40,589 nucleotides of DNA from Betaproteobacteria bacterium (GCA_903970165.1 CAJCHZ010000026.1:1-40589), one strand, 5' to 3'; shown: positions 1-9,152, counted from the stretch's first letter. Program-made: numbers and translations. The notes: generated by a model not told the origin, from the sequence alone.

Positions 1-662
1 GCATTCGCATGCAGAGCCACGCAAGCGACGCGGGAATGTTCATCCGGTCGATGGCGACGCGCGGCTTCATGGGCGGATTGGCGCGCGCCACAGCAGAGGT
101 GGCGTTGCTGCTGGATGCCGCAGGCAAGCAACAAGTCCTGATCGAAACGGTCGGCGTCGGGCAAGACGAAATTGACATCGTGCGCTTAGCCGATTGTGTT
201 TTGGTGGTGCTTGTACCCGGGATGGGCGACGACATCCAGAACATGAAAGCCGGTTTGATGGAGATTGGAGACATTTTTGTCCTAAATAAAGCGGACCGCG
301 AAGGCGCCGACCGTCTGGAGCAGCAGCTGCTGGCGATGCTGTCGCTGGTGATGCCGCGCGATGGATGGCATCCTCCCGTCGTTAGAACCGTGGCCAGCGA
401 GAGCAAGGGAATCGCGGAATTGGCGGCCACAATCGAAACGTTCCGCAAACACTTCGAAACCAGCGGCGAGCGCGAGCGGAAGCTTGTCGAACATTGGAAG
501 AAAAGGTTGTTGGGGCTTATTGAGTCGCGGTTAGTTGAGCGAGTGCTCGGTGGTTCCGGCGGCGAGGCGCGACTCGCGGAAATGGCTAAGGAAGTCGCGG
601 GGCGGCGGAAGGATCCGTTTACCGCGGTGAATGAGTTGTTGGCGAAGAGTGGGGTTGTGTGA
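1..662 (+). CDS. meaB: MeaB/ArgK-type GTPase, 3' part (5' end outside window)
   Basis: C-terminal part of a G3E P-loop GTPase of the MeaB/ArgK family, a chaperone that protects and reloads adenosylcobalamin-dependent methylmalonyl-CoA mutase. The frame is already open at base 3, so the start codon and the Walker A loop lie upstream of the window; the first visible ATG (9) is internal. Visible family landmarks are the conserved FIRSMATRG segment, the switch region ETVGVGQ-DE and the guanine-specificity motif NKAD (VLNKADREGAD), followed by a helical C-terminal dimerisation region. The next gene starts on the last base of the stop codon (TGATG, 660-664), so the two are probably cotranscribed. 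No mutase subunit is visible here; it may lie upstream. Confidence 0.93.
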   Translation, partial: IRMQSHASDAGMFIRSMATRGFMGGLARATAEVALLLDAAGKQQVLIETVGVGQDEIDIVRLADCVLVVLVPGMGDDIQNMKAGLMEIGDIFVLNKADREGADRLEQQLLAMLSLVMPRDGWHPPVVRTVASESKGIAELAATIETFRKHFETSGERERKLVEHWKKRLLGLIESRLVERVLGGSGGEARLAEMAKEVAGRRKDPFTAVNELLAKSGVV

Positions 663-1504
663 TGCGTTTTGGCGACATAGAAGTGCGCTACATCGACGCG
701 GGAAGTTTCTGGTTGGACGGCGGGTCGATGTTCGGGATTGTTCCGCGGACGATGTGGGAGAAGAAAATGATTCCCGACGATCGGCACCGGCTGAAGTTCG
801 CGTGCAATTCTCTGCTCGTGCGAGCGGGCGGAAAAACAGTGTTGGTGGAAACGGGAAATGGGACGAAGTGGGACGAGAAACTACGGAAGATTTACGGCTT
901 TCCGGCGAACGACCCACTGACAGAGTCGCTGGCGAAAGAAGGCGTGAAGCCGGAAGAGGTCGATCTGGTCATTAACACGCATCTGCATTTTGATCATGCG
1001 GGTGGGAATACGCGGCTGATCGATGGACGCGCCGTGCCGGCGTTTCCAAAAGCGAAATATGTGGTGCAGAAAACCGAAATGGAGCATGCGCTGAAGCCGA
1101 CGGAACGCGATCGTGCGAGTTACTATGCGCAGGACTTCGTGCCCGTGACGGAAGCAGGGCAGTGGCAGTACGTGGATGGGGATGCCGAATTATTCCCGGG
1201 AATCTCGGTGGCGAAGATTCCAGGACACAATTTGCAGATTCAGGCAATTCAGATTCGCGGCGGCGAGAAGAAGCTAATGTATGTGTCGGACCTGCTGCCC
1301 ACGCGGCACCATTTGCCGTTGCCGTGGATCATTGCGTACGATCTATATCCCTTAACCACGCTGGAGACGAAGCGGAAGTGGATCGGGGAATTTGTGCGGG
1401 ACGGATGGATTGTGGTGTTAGGGCATGATCCGGACTTCGCGGCTGGGACTCTCCATGAGCGGGATGGGAAAGTGGCATTCGAACCGGTGGACCTCAATCG
1501 TTGA
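662..1504 (+). CDS. Metallo-beta-lactamase-fold hydrolase
   Basis: 280-aa MBL-fold protein. The zinc-binding signature HLHFDH is seen in NTHLHFDHAGG, with later metal ligands in IPGHN, YVSDLLP and VLGHDP. The overall layout (small single-domain, Tyr-rich YVVQKTEMEHAL segment after the first metal motif) resembles lactonase-like or glyoxalase II-like MBL enzymes; the substrate cannot be told from sequence. There is no signal peptide, so it is cytoplasmic. ATG 662 overlaps the meaB stop by one base; a GTG at 659 is the in-frame alternative. Coupling to meaB suggests coexpression, not necessarily a shared pathway. Confidence 0.88.
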   Translation: MRFGDIEVRYIDAGSFWLDGGSMFGIVPRTMWEKKMIPDDRHRLKFACNSLLVRAGGKTVLVETGNGTKWDEKLRKIYGFPANDPLTESLAKEGVKPEEVDLVINTHLHFDHAGGNTRLIDGRAVPAFPKAKYVVQKTEMEHALKPTERDRASYYAQDFVPVTEAGQWQYVDGDAELFPGISVAKIPGHNLQIQAIQIRGGEKKLMYVSDLLPTRHHLPLPWIIAYDLYPLTTLETKRKWIGEFVRDGWIVVLGHDPDFAAGTLHERDGKVAFEPVDLNR

Positions 1505-1551
1505 GCACAGGGCGCGTTGGTCACAGAGGGTTGAATTCACGGAGAAAAAGA

Positions 1552-2451
1552 ATGGCAGTTGTTAACCAGAGCAAGGGAAAGCGCGCGAACACAGAGCCGT
1601 CCATCGGTATCATCGGGGGAAGCGGGCTCTACGAAATGGCCGGTCTGACCGATACACAGGAAATTCGCGTAAAGACGCCGTTTGGCGATCCGTCCGAAGC
1701 AATCGTTGTGGGAACGCTGGAGGGCAAGCGCGTTGCGTTCCTTGCGCGGCACGGACGCGGCCATAGAATATTGCCGGGCGAGATTAATTTTCGCGCCAAC
1801 GTCTACGCGATGAAGCTGCTCGGCGTGAAGCGCATTATTTCGGTCAGTGCGGTTGGTTCGTTGCTGGAGGATCTGCGGCCGGGAGAGTTTCTCGTGCCAG
1901 ACCAGTTTTTCGACCGCACGAAAAACCGCACTTCTACCTTCTTTGGAGAGGGCTTGGTCGCTCACGTTGGCTTCGATAAGCCGACCTGCGGTCAGGTATC
2001 GAGTGTGCTCGCCGATGCCAGCGTACATTGCGGCGTGAAGGTTCACCGCCGCGGCACTTACGTCTGCATCGAAGGGCCTCAGTTTTCGACGCTGGCGGAA
2101 GCCCACGTCCACCGCCAGCTAAAATTCGATGTCATTGGCATGACCAATGTGACCGAGGCGAAGCTGGCGCGCGAAGCCGAAATTTGTTACGCCACCATCG
2201 CCATGATTACGGACTATGACTGCTGGCATCCGGATCACGAATCGGTAACCGCGTCGCAGATTATCGCCACCCTGGTGCAGAACGCGGAAAATGCTCAAAA
2301 AGTTTTGCGTGAAGCGGTACGTGCAATGCCCGAACAACCTGGTTGCAAATGCGGCGCCGCGTTGAAACACGCGCTGGTGACCGACCTGAAGCTGGTCCCC
2401 AAAGCTACAAAAAAGAAGCTCGCTGCAATCATCGGCAAATATATTTCCTAG
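1552..2451 (+). CDS. mtnP: S-methyl-5'-thioadenosine phosphorylase
   Basis: 299-aa purine nucleoside phosphorylase-II/MTAP family enzyme, predicted to split methylthioadenosine (by-product of polyamine or homoserine lactone synthesis) with phosphate into adenine and methylthioribose-1-phosphate. Family motifs: IGIIGGSGLYEM at the N terminus, phosphate-binding RHGRGH, GEINFRANVYA, IEGPQFST, GMTNVTEA and the MTAP-type TDYDCW. ATG 1552 follows a good ribosome site (GGAG at 1541-1544); an upstream in-frame TTG (1501) adds 17 poorly conserved residues and overlaps the previous stop. It ends with a Lys-rich tail. The following kinase gene starts 9 bases after the stop, so mtnP-pfkB is a likely two-gene salvage unit. 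Inosine or other 5'-deoxynucleosides are possible alternative substrates. Confidence 0.93.
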   Translation: MAVVNQSKGKRANTEPSIGIIGGSGLYEMAGLTDTQEIRVKTPFGDPSEAIVVGTLEGKRVAFLARHGRGHRILPGEINFRANVYAMKLLGVKRIISVSAVGSLLEDLRPGEFLVPDQFFDRTKNRTSTFFGEGLVAHVGFDKPTCGQVSSVLADASVHCGVKVHRRGTYVCIEGPQFSTLAEAHVHRQLKFDVIGMTNVTEAKLAREAEICYATIAMITDYDCWHPDHESVTASQIIATLVQNAENAQKVLREAVRAMPEQPGCKCGAALKHALVTDLKLVPKATKKKLAAIIGKYIS

Positions 2452-2460
2452 GAGAAGCCT

Positions 2461-3369
2461 GTGTCCTTACTCGTGGTCGGTTCGGTAGCCTTTGATGCGC
2501 TCGAAAGTCCGTACGGAAAGGTGGATTGGACGCTTGGCGGCGCGGCAACCTATTTCGCGGTGGCCGCCAGTTTTTTCGCTCCCGTGAGTCTGGTTGCCGT
2601 AGTCGGCGAAGACTTCACTGCCAAAGACGAAGCCATCTTCAAAGGCCGCCATATTGACACCGAAGGATTGGAGCGCGTCCCCGGCAAGTCGTTTTTCTGG
2701 GCCGGCAAATACTCGGAAAACCTGAACGAGCGCGTAACACTAGCGACCGACCTGAATGTGTTCGCGGGATTCCAGCCCAAACTCCCGGAAAAATATCGCG
2801 CCTCGAAATATGTCTTCCTCGCAAATATCGCTCCGGATCTGCAACGCGATGTGCTTCACCAGGTGAAGGGAACACCCAAGCTCGCCGCGCTCGACACCAT
2901 GAACTACTGGATTGAACGCACGAACAGCGAACTGCGCGAAACGCTGAAGCATGTGGACATCCTGATGATCAACGATTCCGAGACGCGCCAGCTCTCGAAC
3001 GAGCACAACCTGATGCGCGCCGCAAAGCACATTTTCAAGATGGGCCCGTCCACTCTCGTGGTGAAGCGCGGCGAGTACGGCGCCATGATGGTGGACAAAC
3101 GCGGCGTGTTCTGCGTTCCGGCATTTCCTCTGGAAGAGCCACACGATCCGACGGGCGCTGGGGACAGCTTTGCTGGTGGGTTCATGGGCTACCTCGCAGC
3201 CGCAAAGAATCTAAGTGACGCTACGCTGCGTAAAGCCATGGTCTACGGCTCGGTGCTCGGCAGCTTTACGGTTGAGAAATTTGGACTTGACCGTCTGCGC
3301 GTCCTGAAACGCAGCGAGATACACGCCAGGGCACGCCACTTCGCGAAATTGACGCAATTCAAACTCTAG
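2461..3369 (+). CDS. PfkB-family sugar/nucleoside kinase
   Basis: 302-aa ribokinase-fold kinase. It has the N-terminal glycine pair region WTLGGAATYFAVAAS (substrate lid and first PfkB signature) and the C-terminal second signature DPTGAGDSFAGGF, whose Asp is the catalytic base and whose GAGD forms the anion hole. It starts at GTG 2461, with an AGGAGAAG ribosome site that overlaps the mtnP stop codon (TAGGAG), a sign of translational coupling. Members of this family phosphorylate adenosine, ribose or related sugars. Pairing with MTA phosphorylase suggests salvage of adenosine or of a pentose from nucleoside breakdown; this is inference, as the specificity loop is not diagnostic. Confidence 0.88.
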   Translation: MSLLVVGSVAFDALESPYGKVDWTLGGAATYFAVAASFFAPVSLVAVVGEDFTAKDEAIFKGRHIDTEGLERVPGKSFFWAGKYSENLNERVTLATDLNVFAGFQPKLPEKYRASKYVFLANIAPDLQRDVLHQVKGTPKLAALDTMNYWIERTNSELRETLKHVDILMINDSETRQLSNEHNLMRAAKHIFKMGPSTLVVKRGEYGAMMVDKRGVFCVPAFPLEEPHDPTGAGDSFAGGFMGYLAAAKNLSDATLRKAMVYGSVLGSFTVEKFGLDRLRVLKRSEIHARARHFAKLTQFKL

Positions 3370-3409
3370 TGTGTAAAATCCTCCCATAGCCTCTGAATTG
3401 CGGGAGAAC

Positions 3410-4072
3410 ATGCTGCCTCTGAGTACGATCGTCGCGCGGCTCGCGTGGGCCGCTCTGCTTGGCTCCATCATTGGCGTGGAACGAAATATCCGAAGGCGTC
3501 CGGCGGGGATGCGGACAGGGTTTTGCATTTCCATGGGCGCGGCGCTATTCACGATTGTCTCCGTTGTGCTCGCGCAACGGACTGGCGATACCAGCCCCAC
3601 GCGAATTGCCTCAAACATTGTCCAAGGCATCGGCTTTCTTGGCGCCGGCGTCATTCTCCGCGAGCGCGGCAACGTGGTTGGCCTCACCACTGCGGCCACC
3701 ATCTTCGCAATCGCGGCCATGGGCATGGCGTCTGGCGGCGGCCTCTACGCGATTTCTGGAATTGCTTGCGCGCTGACTTTGTTCGCGCTGATCGTTCTTT
3801 TCTACGTTGAAGACTGGTTAAACCTGAAGCCGCGGTACATGCTGTTCCGCATTTTTTCGGACCGCGCGGACAATATGGTTGGCGACGTTCACCGCATTTT
3901 TGCCCAGTTTGATGTGGCCATAGATAACTTTCAGGTGTCCATGGCCGGAGATAAAAACCTCATCCAATTCGATGCCGAAGTTACTACCCGCCAGCAGGAG
4001 ACTCTGCTCGCGGCAGTGTGCAAACCAGGCGTTACCTGCGAGATGGTTCCCGTCGAGCGGCAAAACGGATGA
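3410..4072 (+). CDS. MgtC/SapB-family membrane protein
   Basis: 220-aa protein with four to five hydrophobic segments in the first 140 residues and a soluble C-terminal domain of about 80 residues. Typical MgtC/SapB landmarks: LLGSIIGVERN near the N terminus, the RPAGMRT loop, and QGIGFLGAGVI followed by GLTTAATI. Family members sit in the inner membrane and are tied to magnesium limitation or F-ATPase control; YhiD-like forms of unknown role also exist, so the exact function is open. ATG 3410 is preceded by GGGAG (3402-3406); an in-frame TTG at 3398 is possible. The stop codon overlaps a possible ATGA start (4069) of the next frame. Confidence 0.88.
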   Translation: MLPLSTIVARLAWAALLGSIIGVERNIRRRPAGMRTGFCISMGAALFTIVSVVLAQRTGDTSPTRIASNIVQGIGFLGAGVILRERGNVVGLTTAATIFAIAAMGMASGGGLYAISGIACALTLFALIVLFYVEDWLNLKPRYMLFRIFSDRADNMVGDVHRIFAQFDVAIDNFQVSMAGDKNLIQFDAEVTTRQQETLLAAVCKPGVTCEMVPVERQNG

Positions 4073-4104
4073 GTAGGCAATCCCGGCAAGTCGAGGCAGC
4101 GATT

Positions 4105-5043
4105 ATGAAATGGGAAGTCCGAAAGCCGCGGGCGCTGAATTCGCGGAGTTTGCTGATGCCGTTTGCACCGGCATCGCCGGCGGATTTTTCTAAAGTGCTC
4201 GCCGGCGCTGAAGAATTGCGGCGCATTGGCTTTCATGTGGGCGATTCCATGCCCCTTACGCCGGAAGGTTACTTCGCGGGCTCCGTCGCAGGCCGCCGCG
4301 GCGAGTTTCTGGATGAGTTGAAGCGGGCAGATGTGGATGCCCTTGTGGCCATTCGCGGAGGTTATGGGGCGAACTACATTCTGGATGGTCTTACGCCACC
4401 CGATACCGGGACCGCTAAAATAATTTTGGGTTACAGCGATCTGACTTCGCTGCAAGTGTATTTGTGGCAGAAGTATGCATGGGTCGGATTTTACGCGCCC
4501 ATGTTGGCTGCGGGGTTTGATGCCGGTGAGGGTGCGCCGAAAGGATTTGAAAAGTCGTCATTGCTGAACGCTCTGGGAAAAACGGATGGAGGCTGGAAGA
4601 TAAGCTTGCGCGGCGACGCGCTGGTTGGCGGCGAAGCGGAAGGGCGATTGCTTGGTGGCTGCATGACACTGGTGGAAACGACCCTTGGTACGCCCTGGGA
4701 ATTGGAGACGCGCGGCGCTATTTTGGTGCTTGAGGATCGTGGGATGAAACCCTGGCAAGTGGACCGCGCGCTGATACATTTGAAGCAAGCGGGGAAGTTT
4801 GACGGAGTACGCGGCATTTTGCTTGGGGAATTTCCGGAATGCGACGCGCCTTTGTCCGGCAGTCCCACAGTGCGCGACGTTTGCTCGCGGATTCTTGGTG
4901 CGTTGGGCTTGCCCATTGTGCACGGAGCTGCGATCGGGCATACGGCGCGGCCGATGTTGACGCTGCCGCTCGGAGTGAAAGCGCGTCTAAGCGCGCGAGG
5001 GGAAGGCGAATTGGAGATCCTCGAACCGGCGGTGGTGGCATGA
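4105..5043 (+). CDS. ldcA: LD-carboxypeptidase (S66 family), muropeptide recycling
   Basis: 312-aa peptidase S66 protein. It is predicted to remove the terminal D-Ala from the murein tetrapeptide in the cytoplasm, giving the tripeptide that Mpl re-uses. Seen: the RGGYGANYIL segment, the nucleophile elbow GYSDLT (Ser), GGCMTLVETTLGT, the Glu-containing ILVLEDRG and the late His in VHGAAIGHT, which together fit the Ser-Glu-His triad. ATG 4105 has a GAGG ribosome site 8 bases upstream; ATG 4069, overlapping the mgtC stop, would add 12 residues. Its stop overlaps the mpl start (ATGA). MccF-type microcin immunity proteins share the fold, but the coupling to mpl favours recycling. Confidence 0.9.
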   Translation: MKWEVRKPRALNSRSLLMPFAPASPADFSKVLAGAEELRRIGFHVGDSMPLTPEGYFAGSVAGRRGEFLDELKRADVDALVAIRGGYGANYILDGLTPPDTGTAKIILGYSDLTSLQVYLWQKYAWVGFYAPMLAAGFDAGEGAPKGFEKSSLLNALGKTDGGWKISLRGDALVGGEAEGRLLGGCMTLVETTLGTPWELETRGAILVLEDRGMKPWQVDRALIHLKQAGKFDGVRGILLGEFPECDAPLSGSPTVRDVCSRILGALGLPIVHGAAIGHTARPMLTLPLGVKARLSARGEGELEILEPAVVA

Positions 5044-6488
5044 GCGATGCAAAACACGTTCACGTGATTGGAATTGGCGGATCGGCGATGGCTCCGCTGG
5101 CGGGAATGCTTCGCGAGAGCGGGTATTGCGTGAGGGGATCGGATTCGGGAGTTTATCCGCCGGCTTCGACTTTGCTCGAGAAGCTTGGGATTTCTTTTTT
5201 TCACACGTTTGACGCGGCGAATTTGAATCCGGCGCCGGATTTGGTGGTGGTGGGAAACATTATTGCGCGCGGCAATCCGGAGTTGGAAGAAGTTCTGGAC
5301 CGCAAGATTCCGTACCGCTCGATGCCGGAGATTCTCGAAGAAGTGTTTTTGCCGGGGCGGCATTCGATCGTCGTCAGCGGAACGCACGGGAAAACTACCA
5401 CCACGGCGATGCTGGCGTGGATTTTTCATTCGGCAGGGAAGAAACCTAATTTTCTGGTCGGCGGAGTTGCTGAAAATTTTGGGAAGAGCTACGGGTTAGA
5501 GGGCGGCGAAGAATTTATTCTCGAAGGCGATGAGTACGAGACGGCGTTCTGGGACCGCGGGCCTAAGTTTTTTCATTATCATCCCGATGATTTGATTGTG
5601 ACCTCGCTCGAATACGACCACGCCGATATTTACCGGGATTTTGAGACCTATGAGTTGGCGTTCCGGCGATTGGTGAACCTTGTGCCGCGACGCGGGCGAG
5701 TTGTGATTTGGGGCGACACGGAGCATTCGGGGCCGGCTTTGCGTCGAGCGGCGGAGAAAGCGCTTTGTCCTGTCGAAACGTATGGATTCTCCGCGGGGAA
5801 TGATTGGGTGGCCAGCGGCCTAGCCGTGGATGGCGCGGGAATGCGGTTTCGTGTTGTGCATAAAGGCAAGCCTTTCGGTGAATTTGTGCTTGCCGCCAGC
5901 GGAAAACACAACGTGTTGAACTCGCTGGCAGCAATGGCCGTGGCGCACGGCCGCGGAATTAGCGCGGATGTTTTGGCTAAGGCTCTATCTTCGTTCCAAA
6001 GCGTGAAGCGGCGCATGGACGTTAAGGGGGAAGTCCGCGGCGTTATTGTCGTTGACGATTTTGCTCATCATCCAACGGCCGTACGCGCGACCATTGAGGC
6101 TGCTCAGGCGCGTTGGCCTGGACGGCGCCTCTGGGCAATTCTGGAGCCGCGCTCGAATTCGATGCGCCGCAAAGTATTTGAAGAGACGCTGCCGGTGGCG
6201 CTCGCACTGGCAGACCGCGTCGTTCTGGCTGGAGTCTTCCGCGCGCAGCAACTTGGCGACGAGAACCGCATGGAGCCGGAGACTGTGGCAAAGCAAGTGC
6301 GCGAGTTAGGGAAGAGTGCCCGCATGTTTCCGAGCGCCGAAGCGATTGCCGAACATGTTTCCGCTGAGGCAGAGTCCGGAGACTTGCTGTTGGTCATGTC
6401 CAACGGCAGCTTCGACGGCCTTTGCGAAAAGCTGCTCGCGAAACTTGCACAAGCTGCACAGGTTTCCTTCGAGGCAAACACCAGGTGA
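5040..6488 (+). CDS. mpl: UDP-MurNAc : murein tripeptide ligase
   Basis: 482-aa Mur-ligase-family enzyme, predicted to join recycled L-Ala-gamma-D-Glu-meso-DAP to UDP-MurNAc. Domains in order: N-terminal Rossmann-like UDP-binding domain (GIGGSAMAPLAGML), central ATPase domain with P-loop SGTHGKTTTT and the Mpl-typical EGDEYETAFWDRGPKF and SLEYDHADIY segments, and C-terminal domain with DDFAHHPTAV. The EGDEY...D pattern separates Mpl from MurC. The start is ATG 5040, overlapping the ldcA stop by four bases (ATGA); the frame continues upstream, but that stretch is the shadow of ldcA. ldcA followed directly by mpl makes a compact product-to-substrate pair. Confidence 0.94.
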   Translation: MSDAKHVHVIGIGGSAMAPLAGMLRESGYCVRGSDSGVYPPASTLLEKLGISFFHTFDAANLNPAPDLVVVGNIIARGNPELEEVLDRKIPYRSMPEILEEVFLPGRHSIVVSGTHGKTTTTAMLAWIFHSAGKKPNFLVGGVAENFGKSYGLEGGEEFILEGDEYETAFWDRGPKFFHYHPDDLIVTSLEYDHADIYRDFETYELAFRRLVNLVPRRGRVVIWGDTEHSGPALRRAAEKALCPVETYGFSAGNDWVASGLAVDGAGMRFRVVHKGKPFGEFVLAASGKHNVLNSLAAMAVAHGRGISADVLAKALSSFQSVKRRMDVKGEVRGVIVVDDFAHHPTAVRATIEAAQARWPGRRLWAILEPRSNSMRRKVFEETLPVALALADRVVLAGVFRAQQLGDENRMEPETVAKQVRELGKSARMFPSAEAIAEHVSAEAESGDLLLVMSNGSFDGLCEKLLAKLAQAAQVSFEANTR

Positions 6489-8290
6489 AGGCTAAATTGT
6501 GGCGCGGCGGGCCTATGCTCCCAGCGATTGCGTTCTTTGTGTGCGCATGGGGTTGGCCAGCCACAACCTCAGCGACCATCCGGTACAACGTATCTTCGTT
6601 CCCTTCGTGGCAGCACGTTTTCCACGTGACCATGACCATTCCTGATGTCAGCGGTGCGGTCACGGTTCAGATACCTGCCTGGAACGCGCTGTATCAGATC
6701 CGGGATTTCAGCAGCCACATTCAACAGGTGGAAGCTTTCGCCGGATCTGAGAAAGTTCCAATTGAAAAACTGGACAAGCAAACGTGGCGAGTTACAGGCC
6801 AAGGAACCATTACGGTTCGCTACGCGACATATTGGGATGACGCCGGGCCTTTTGCCACACAGCTAAATCGTGAGCACGCTTTTATCAACCCAGCGATGGT
6901 TTTCTTTTACGTCGTCGACCGTCGCGAAGAAGCTGTGGAAGTAAACTTCGTGGACCTCCCGCATGAGTGGAAAGTTGCATCGGCATCACAGTGGGTCTTC
7001 TTTCAGAGTGGGCCGAACGCGCTGATCATCGTCAAGAGTCCGAGCTACGACGCGCTAGCCGATGGCCCGATTGAACTCGGCGAATTTCAGCAGTTCGATC
7101 TCCCGGAAATCTCGCCGCGCGTGACAGTTGTCGTTCATGGTGACAATTGGAGCAAAGGGAAGGTTCAGGAAGAGCTTACGAAAATTTGCAGGTACGAGCT
7201 GAAGCTCATGGATGGAGCGCCATACGAGCGCTACGCATTTATCCTGCACATCGGAAGGGGCTCTGGTGGCGGCGGAATGGAGCACGCGAATTCGACCGCC
7301 ATTGGGATCCCGTCGGACGAATACCTTTCCGGCGTGGCTGCGCATGAGTTTTTTCATTTGTGGAATGTGAAACGCATACGGCCGGCGACACTCGAACCCG
7401 TGGATTTCACCAAGGAGCAGTACACACGCGCGCTGTGGTTTGCGGAAGGCGTGACGAGCACCTACGGATCTTACACGCTGGTGCGGAGTGGGCTTTGGAA
7501 CAAGGAACGATTTTACGATGATCTTGGCGAGCAGATCAGCGAGCTGGAATCGCGGCCGGCGGACCATTGGCAGAGCGCCGAGGAATCAAGTCTGGACGCG
7601 TGGCTGGAAAAATATTCGCTCTACAACGGGCCGGACTACAGCGTTTCGTATTACACCAAGGGGCAAGTCCTTGGCGACTTGCTGGACATTTTGATTCGCG
7701 ATCGCACCAACAATGAGAAAAGCCTCGACGACGTTCTGCGCGGAATGAACAACGACTTCGCGAAGCAGGGGAAGACTTATCGGGACAGTCTGGATATCCG
7801 TCTGGAGGCCGAGAAGGTCGCGGGCGGTTCGTTCGAGGATTTTTTCCGGGATTACGTTGCAGCGGCAAAGCCTCTGCCTTACGGCCAGGTGCTGGCATTG
7901 GCTGGGCTGGACCTGCGAACGATTGAACATAAGCGCGCGCTGCTTGGTTTTTCGGCGGAACGCGATTCCGGGGGTACGATCACCGTGCGGTCCGTGGATA
8001 GCGATAGCCCGGCTGCGGCGGCTGGTTTGCGGACCGGCGACGTCATCGTGAGTTGGAACGGTGAAGATGTGCCGCGATCTCTTGGACGATGGGTACGCGA
8101 TCGTCAGGCGGGAGTAGCGGTGAAGGCGCGCATCCGAAGAGACGAGAAAGAGCAGACGCTCGAATTCAAACTCGGCGAAGAGAAAGAAACGCTATATCAG
8201 GTTGCTGAAGATTCGCGTGCGAACGAGAAGGCTCGCCGTATCCGTGAGGGATTGCTCCACGGAGTAACACAGACGCCGAGCCCGCAGTGA
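6485..8290 (+). CDS. Secreted M61-family peptidase with C-terminal PDZ domain
   Basis: 601-aa zinc aminopeptidase of the M61 (glycyl aminopeptidase) type. Starting at GTG 6485 (overlapping the mpl stop, with GAGG about 12 bases upstream) it has a signal peptide: basic KAKLWR, hydrophobic core LPAIAFFVCAWGW and an Ala-x-Ala-like end near residue 30. A beta-rich N-terminal domain is followed by the GGGMEH segment, the zinc motif HEFFHLWN (His287, Glu288, His291) with KRIRP, and the third ligand Glu321 in FAEGVTS. A PDZ domain (about residues 490-570, with SPAAAAGLRTGDVIVSWNG) ends the protein. The likely site is the periplasm. It probably shares the ldcA-mpl transcript, although a role in murein metabolism is not shown. 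Confidence 0.92.
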   Translation: MKAKLWRGGPMLPAIAFFVCAWGWPATTSATIRYNVSSFPSWQHVFHVTMTIPDVSGAVTVQIPAWNALYQIRDFSSHIQQVEAFAGSEKVPIEKLDKQTWRVTGQGTITVRYATYWDDAGPFATQLNREHAFINPAMVFFYVVDRREEAVEVNFVDLPHEWKVASASQWVFFQSGPNALIIVKSPSYDALADGPIELGEFQQFDLPEISPRVTVVVHGDNWSKGKVQEELTKICRYELKLMDGAPYERYAFILHIGRGSGGGGMEHANSTAIGIPSDEYLSGVAAHEFFHLWNVKRIRPATLEPVDFTKEQYTRALWFAEGVTSTYGSYTLVRSGLWNKERFYDDLGEQISELESRPADHWQSAEESSLDAWLEKYSLYNGPDYSVSYYTKGQVLGDLLDILIRDRTNNEKSLDDVLRGMNNDFAKQGKTYRDSLDIRLEAEKVAGGSFEDFFRDYVAAAKPLPYGQVLALAGLDLRTIEHKRALLGFSAERDSGGTITVRSVDSDSPAAAAGLRTGDVIVSWNGEDVPRSLGRWVRDRQAGVAVKARIRRDEKEQTLEFKLGEEKETLYQVAEDSRANEKARRIREGLLHGVTQTPSPQ

Positions 8291-8412
8291 TTCGTATTGG
8301 TGAAAGGTGTCGGGCAGACGCTGAACCTGTACTTATGCCGGCGTTGACCGGTATTTTATTTTAGTTTGTGCTTGCGATCGCGCCTGGTTCGGAAGAGAGT
8401 TCCGCGTATTGC

Positions 8413-9144
8413 ATGCTTCGCACGCTCTTCATCGCCGTGTTTCTTTCGTTGTACATCCTGATCCTCGGGCCGCCGCTGCTGCTTTATACGCTGCTATCCA
8501 GGAACGTCGATCCGCTCTATTGGGCCGGGCTTAGGGGAGTACTGTTTTTTGTGCGGGCCGTTGGAGTAAGGATTCGTGTTGTAGGTATCGAGAGAATTCC
8601 TGCAGGCGTTTGCCTTTTTGCTGCGAATCATACGAGTTCGGCGGATGCTCCGGCGGTGGTTGGAGCCATTCCCAGGCGCATCGCTGTTTTGTTGAAAGAA
8701 TCGCTATTTCGGTGGCCCATTGTCGGTCAGGCGTTTACTTTTGCGAATTTTATCGCGGTGAAGCGAGATGTGCGCGAATCGGCGATCGCCAGTGTGGAGA
8801 AAGCTGTTGAGGCCATGCGCGCCGGGCAATCGTTTTTGATTTATCCGGAGGGCACGCGAAGCCCAGACGGACGCCTGCAGGAATTTAAGAAAGGAGCAAT
8901 CGTGCTGGCGATCAAGGCTGGAGCTCCTATTGTGCCGGTTGCATGCTCTGGGGCACACCGCGTCATGGAGAAACGCTCGCTCGTGATTCATCCCGGGGAA
9001 ATTCTTGTGGAGTTTCTTGAGCCGATTGACGCATCGAAATATAGCCTGGACGAGCGAGATGTTTTACTGCAGCGCGTACACGATGCGATGGCTGCTGGTT
9101 TGCCGCCGGACCAGCGCCCGGTCGGTTTCCCCGGGGCTGGGTAG
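8413..9144 (+). CDS. plsC: 1-acyl-sn-glycerol-3-phosphate acyltransferase
   Basis: 243-aa LPLAT-family acyltransferase, predicted to add the second acyl chain to lysophosphatidic acid at the inner membrane. Seen: an N-terminal membrane anchor (TLFIAVFLSLYILILG), catalytic block NHTSSAD (HxxxxD variant with Ser/Thr spacer), block LLKESLFRWP, and block III YPEGTRSPDG, followed by GAPIVPVA. ATG 8413 begins at the membrane anchor; a GTG at 8368 in the same frame adds 15 residues without a ribosome site. The gene is separated from the M61 gene by about 120 bases and converges with lpxD. Confidence 0.88.
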   Translation: MLRTLFIAVFLSLYILILGPPLLLYTLLSRNVDPLYWAGLRGVLFFVRAVGVRIRVVGIERIPAGVCLFAANHTSSADAPAVVGAIPRRIAVLLKESLFRWPIVGQAFTFANFIAVKRDVRESAIASVEKAVEAMRAGQSFLIYPEGTRSPDGRLQEFKKGAIVLAIKAGAPIVPVACSGAHRVMEKRSLVIHPGEILVEFLEPIDASKYSLDERDVLLQRVHDAMAAGLPPDQRPVGFPGAG

Positions 9145-9152
9145 CGCGACAC

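Noticed and set aside
4839..5039. N-terminal extension of mpl
   Set aside because: This part overlaps ldcA in another frame, and the family N terminus begins at ATG 5040.
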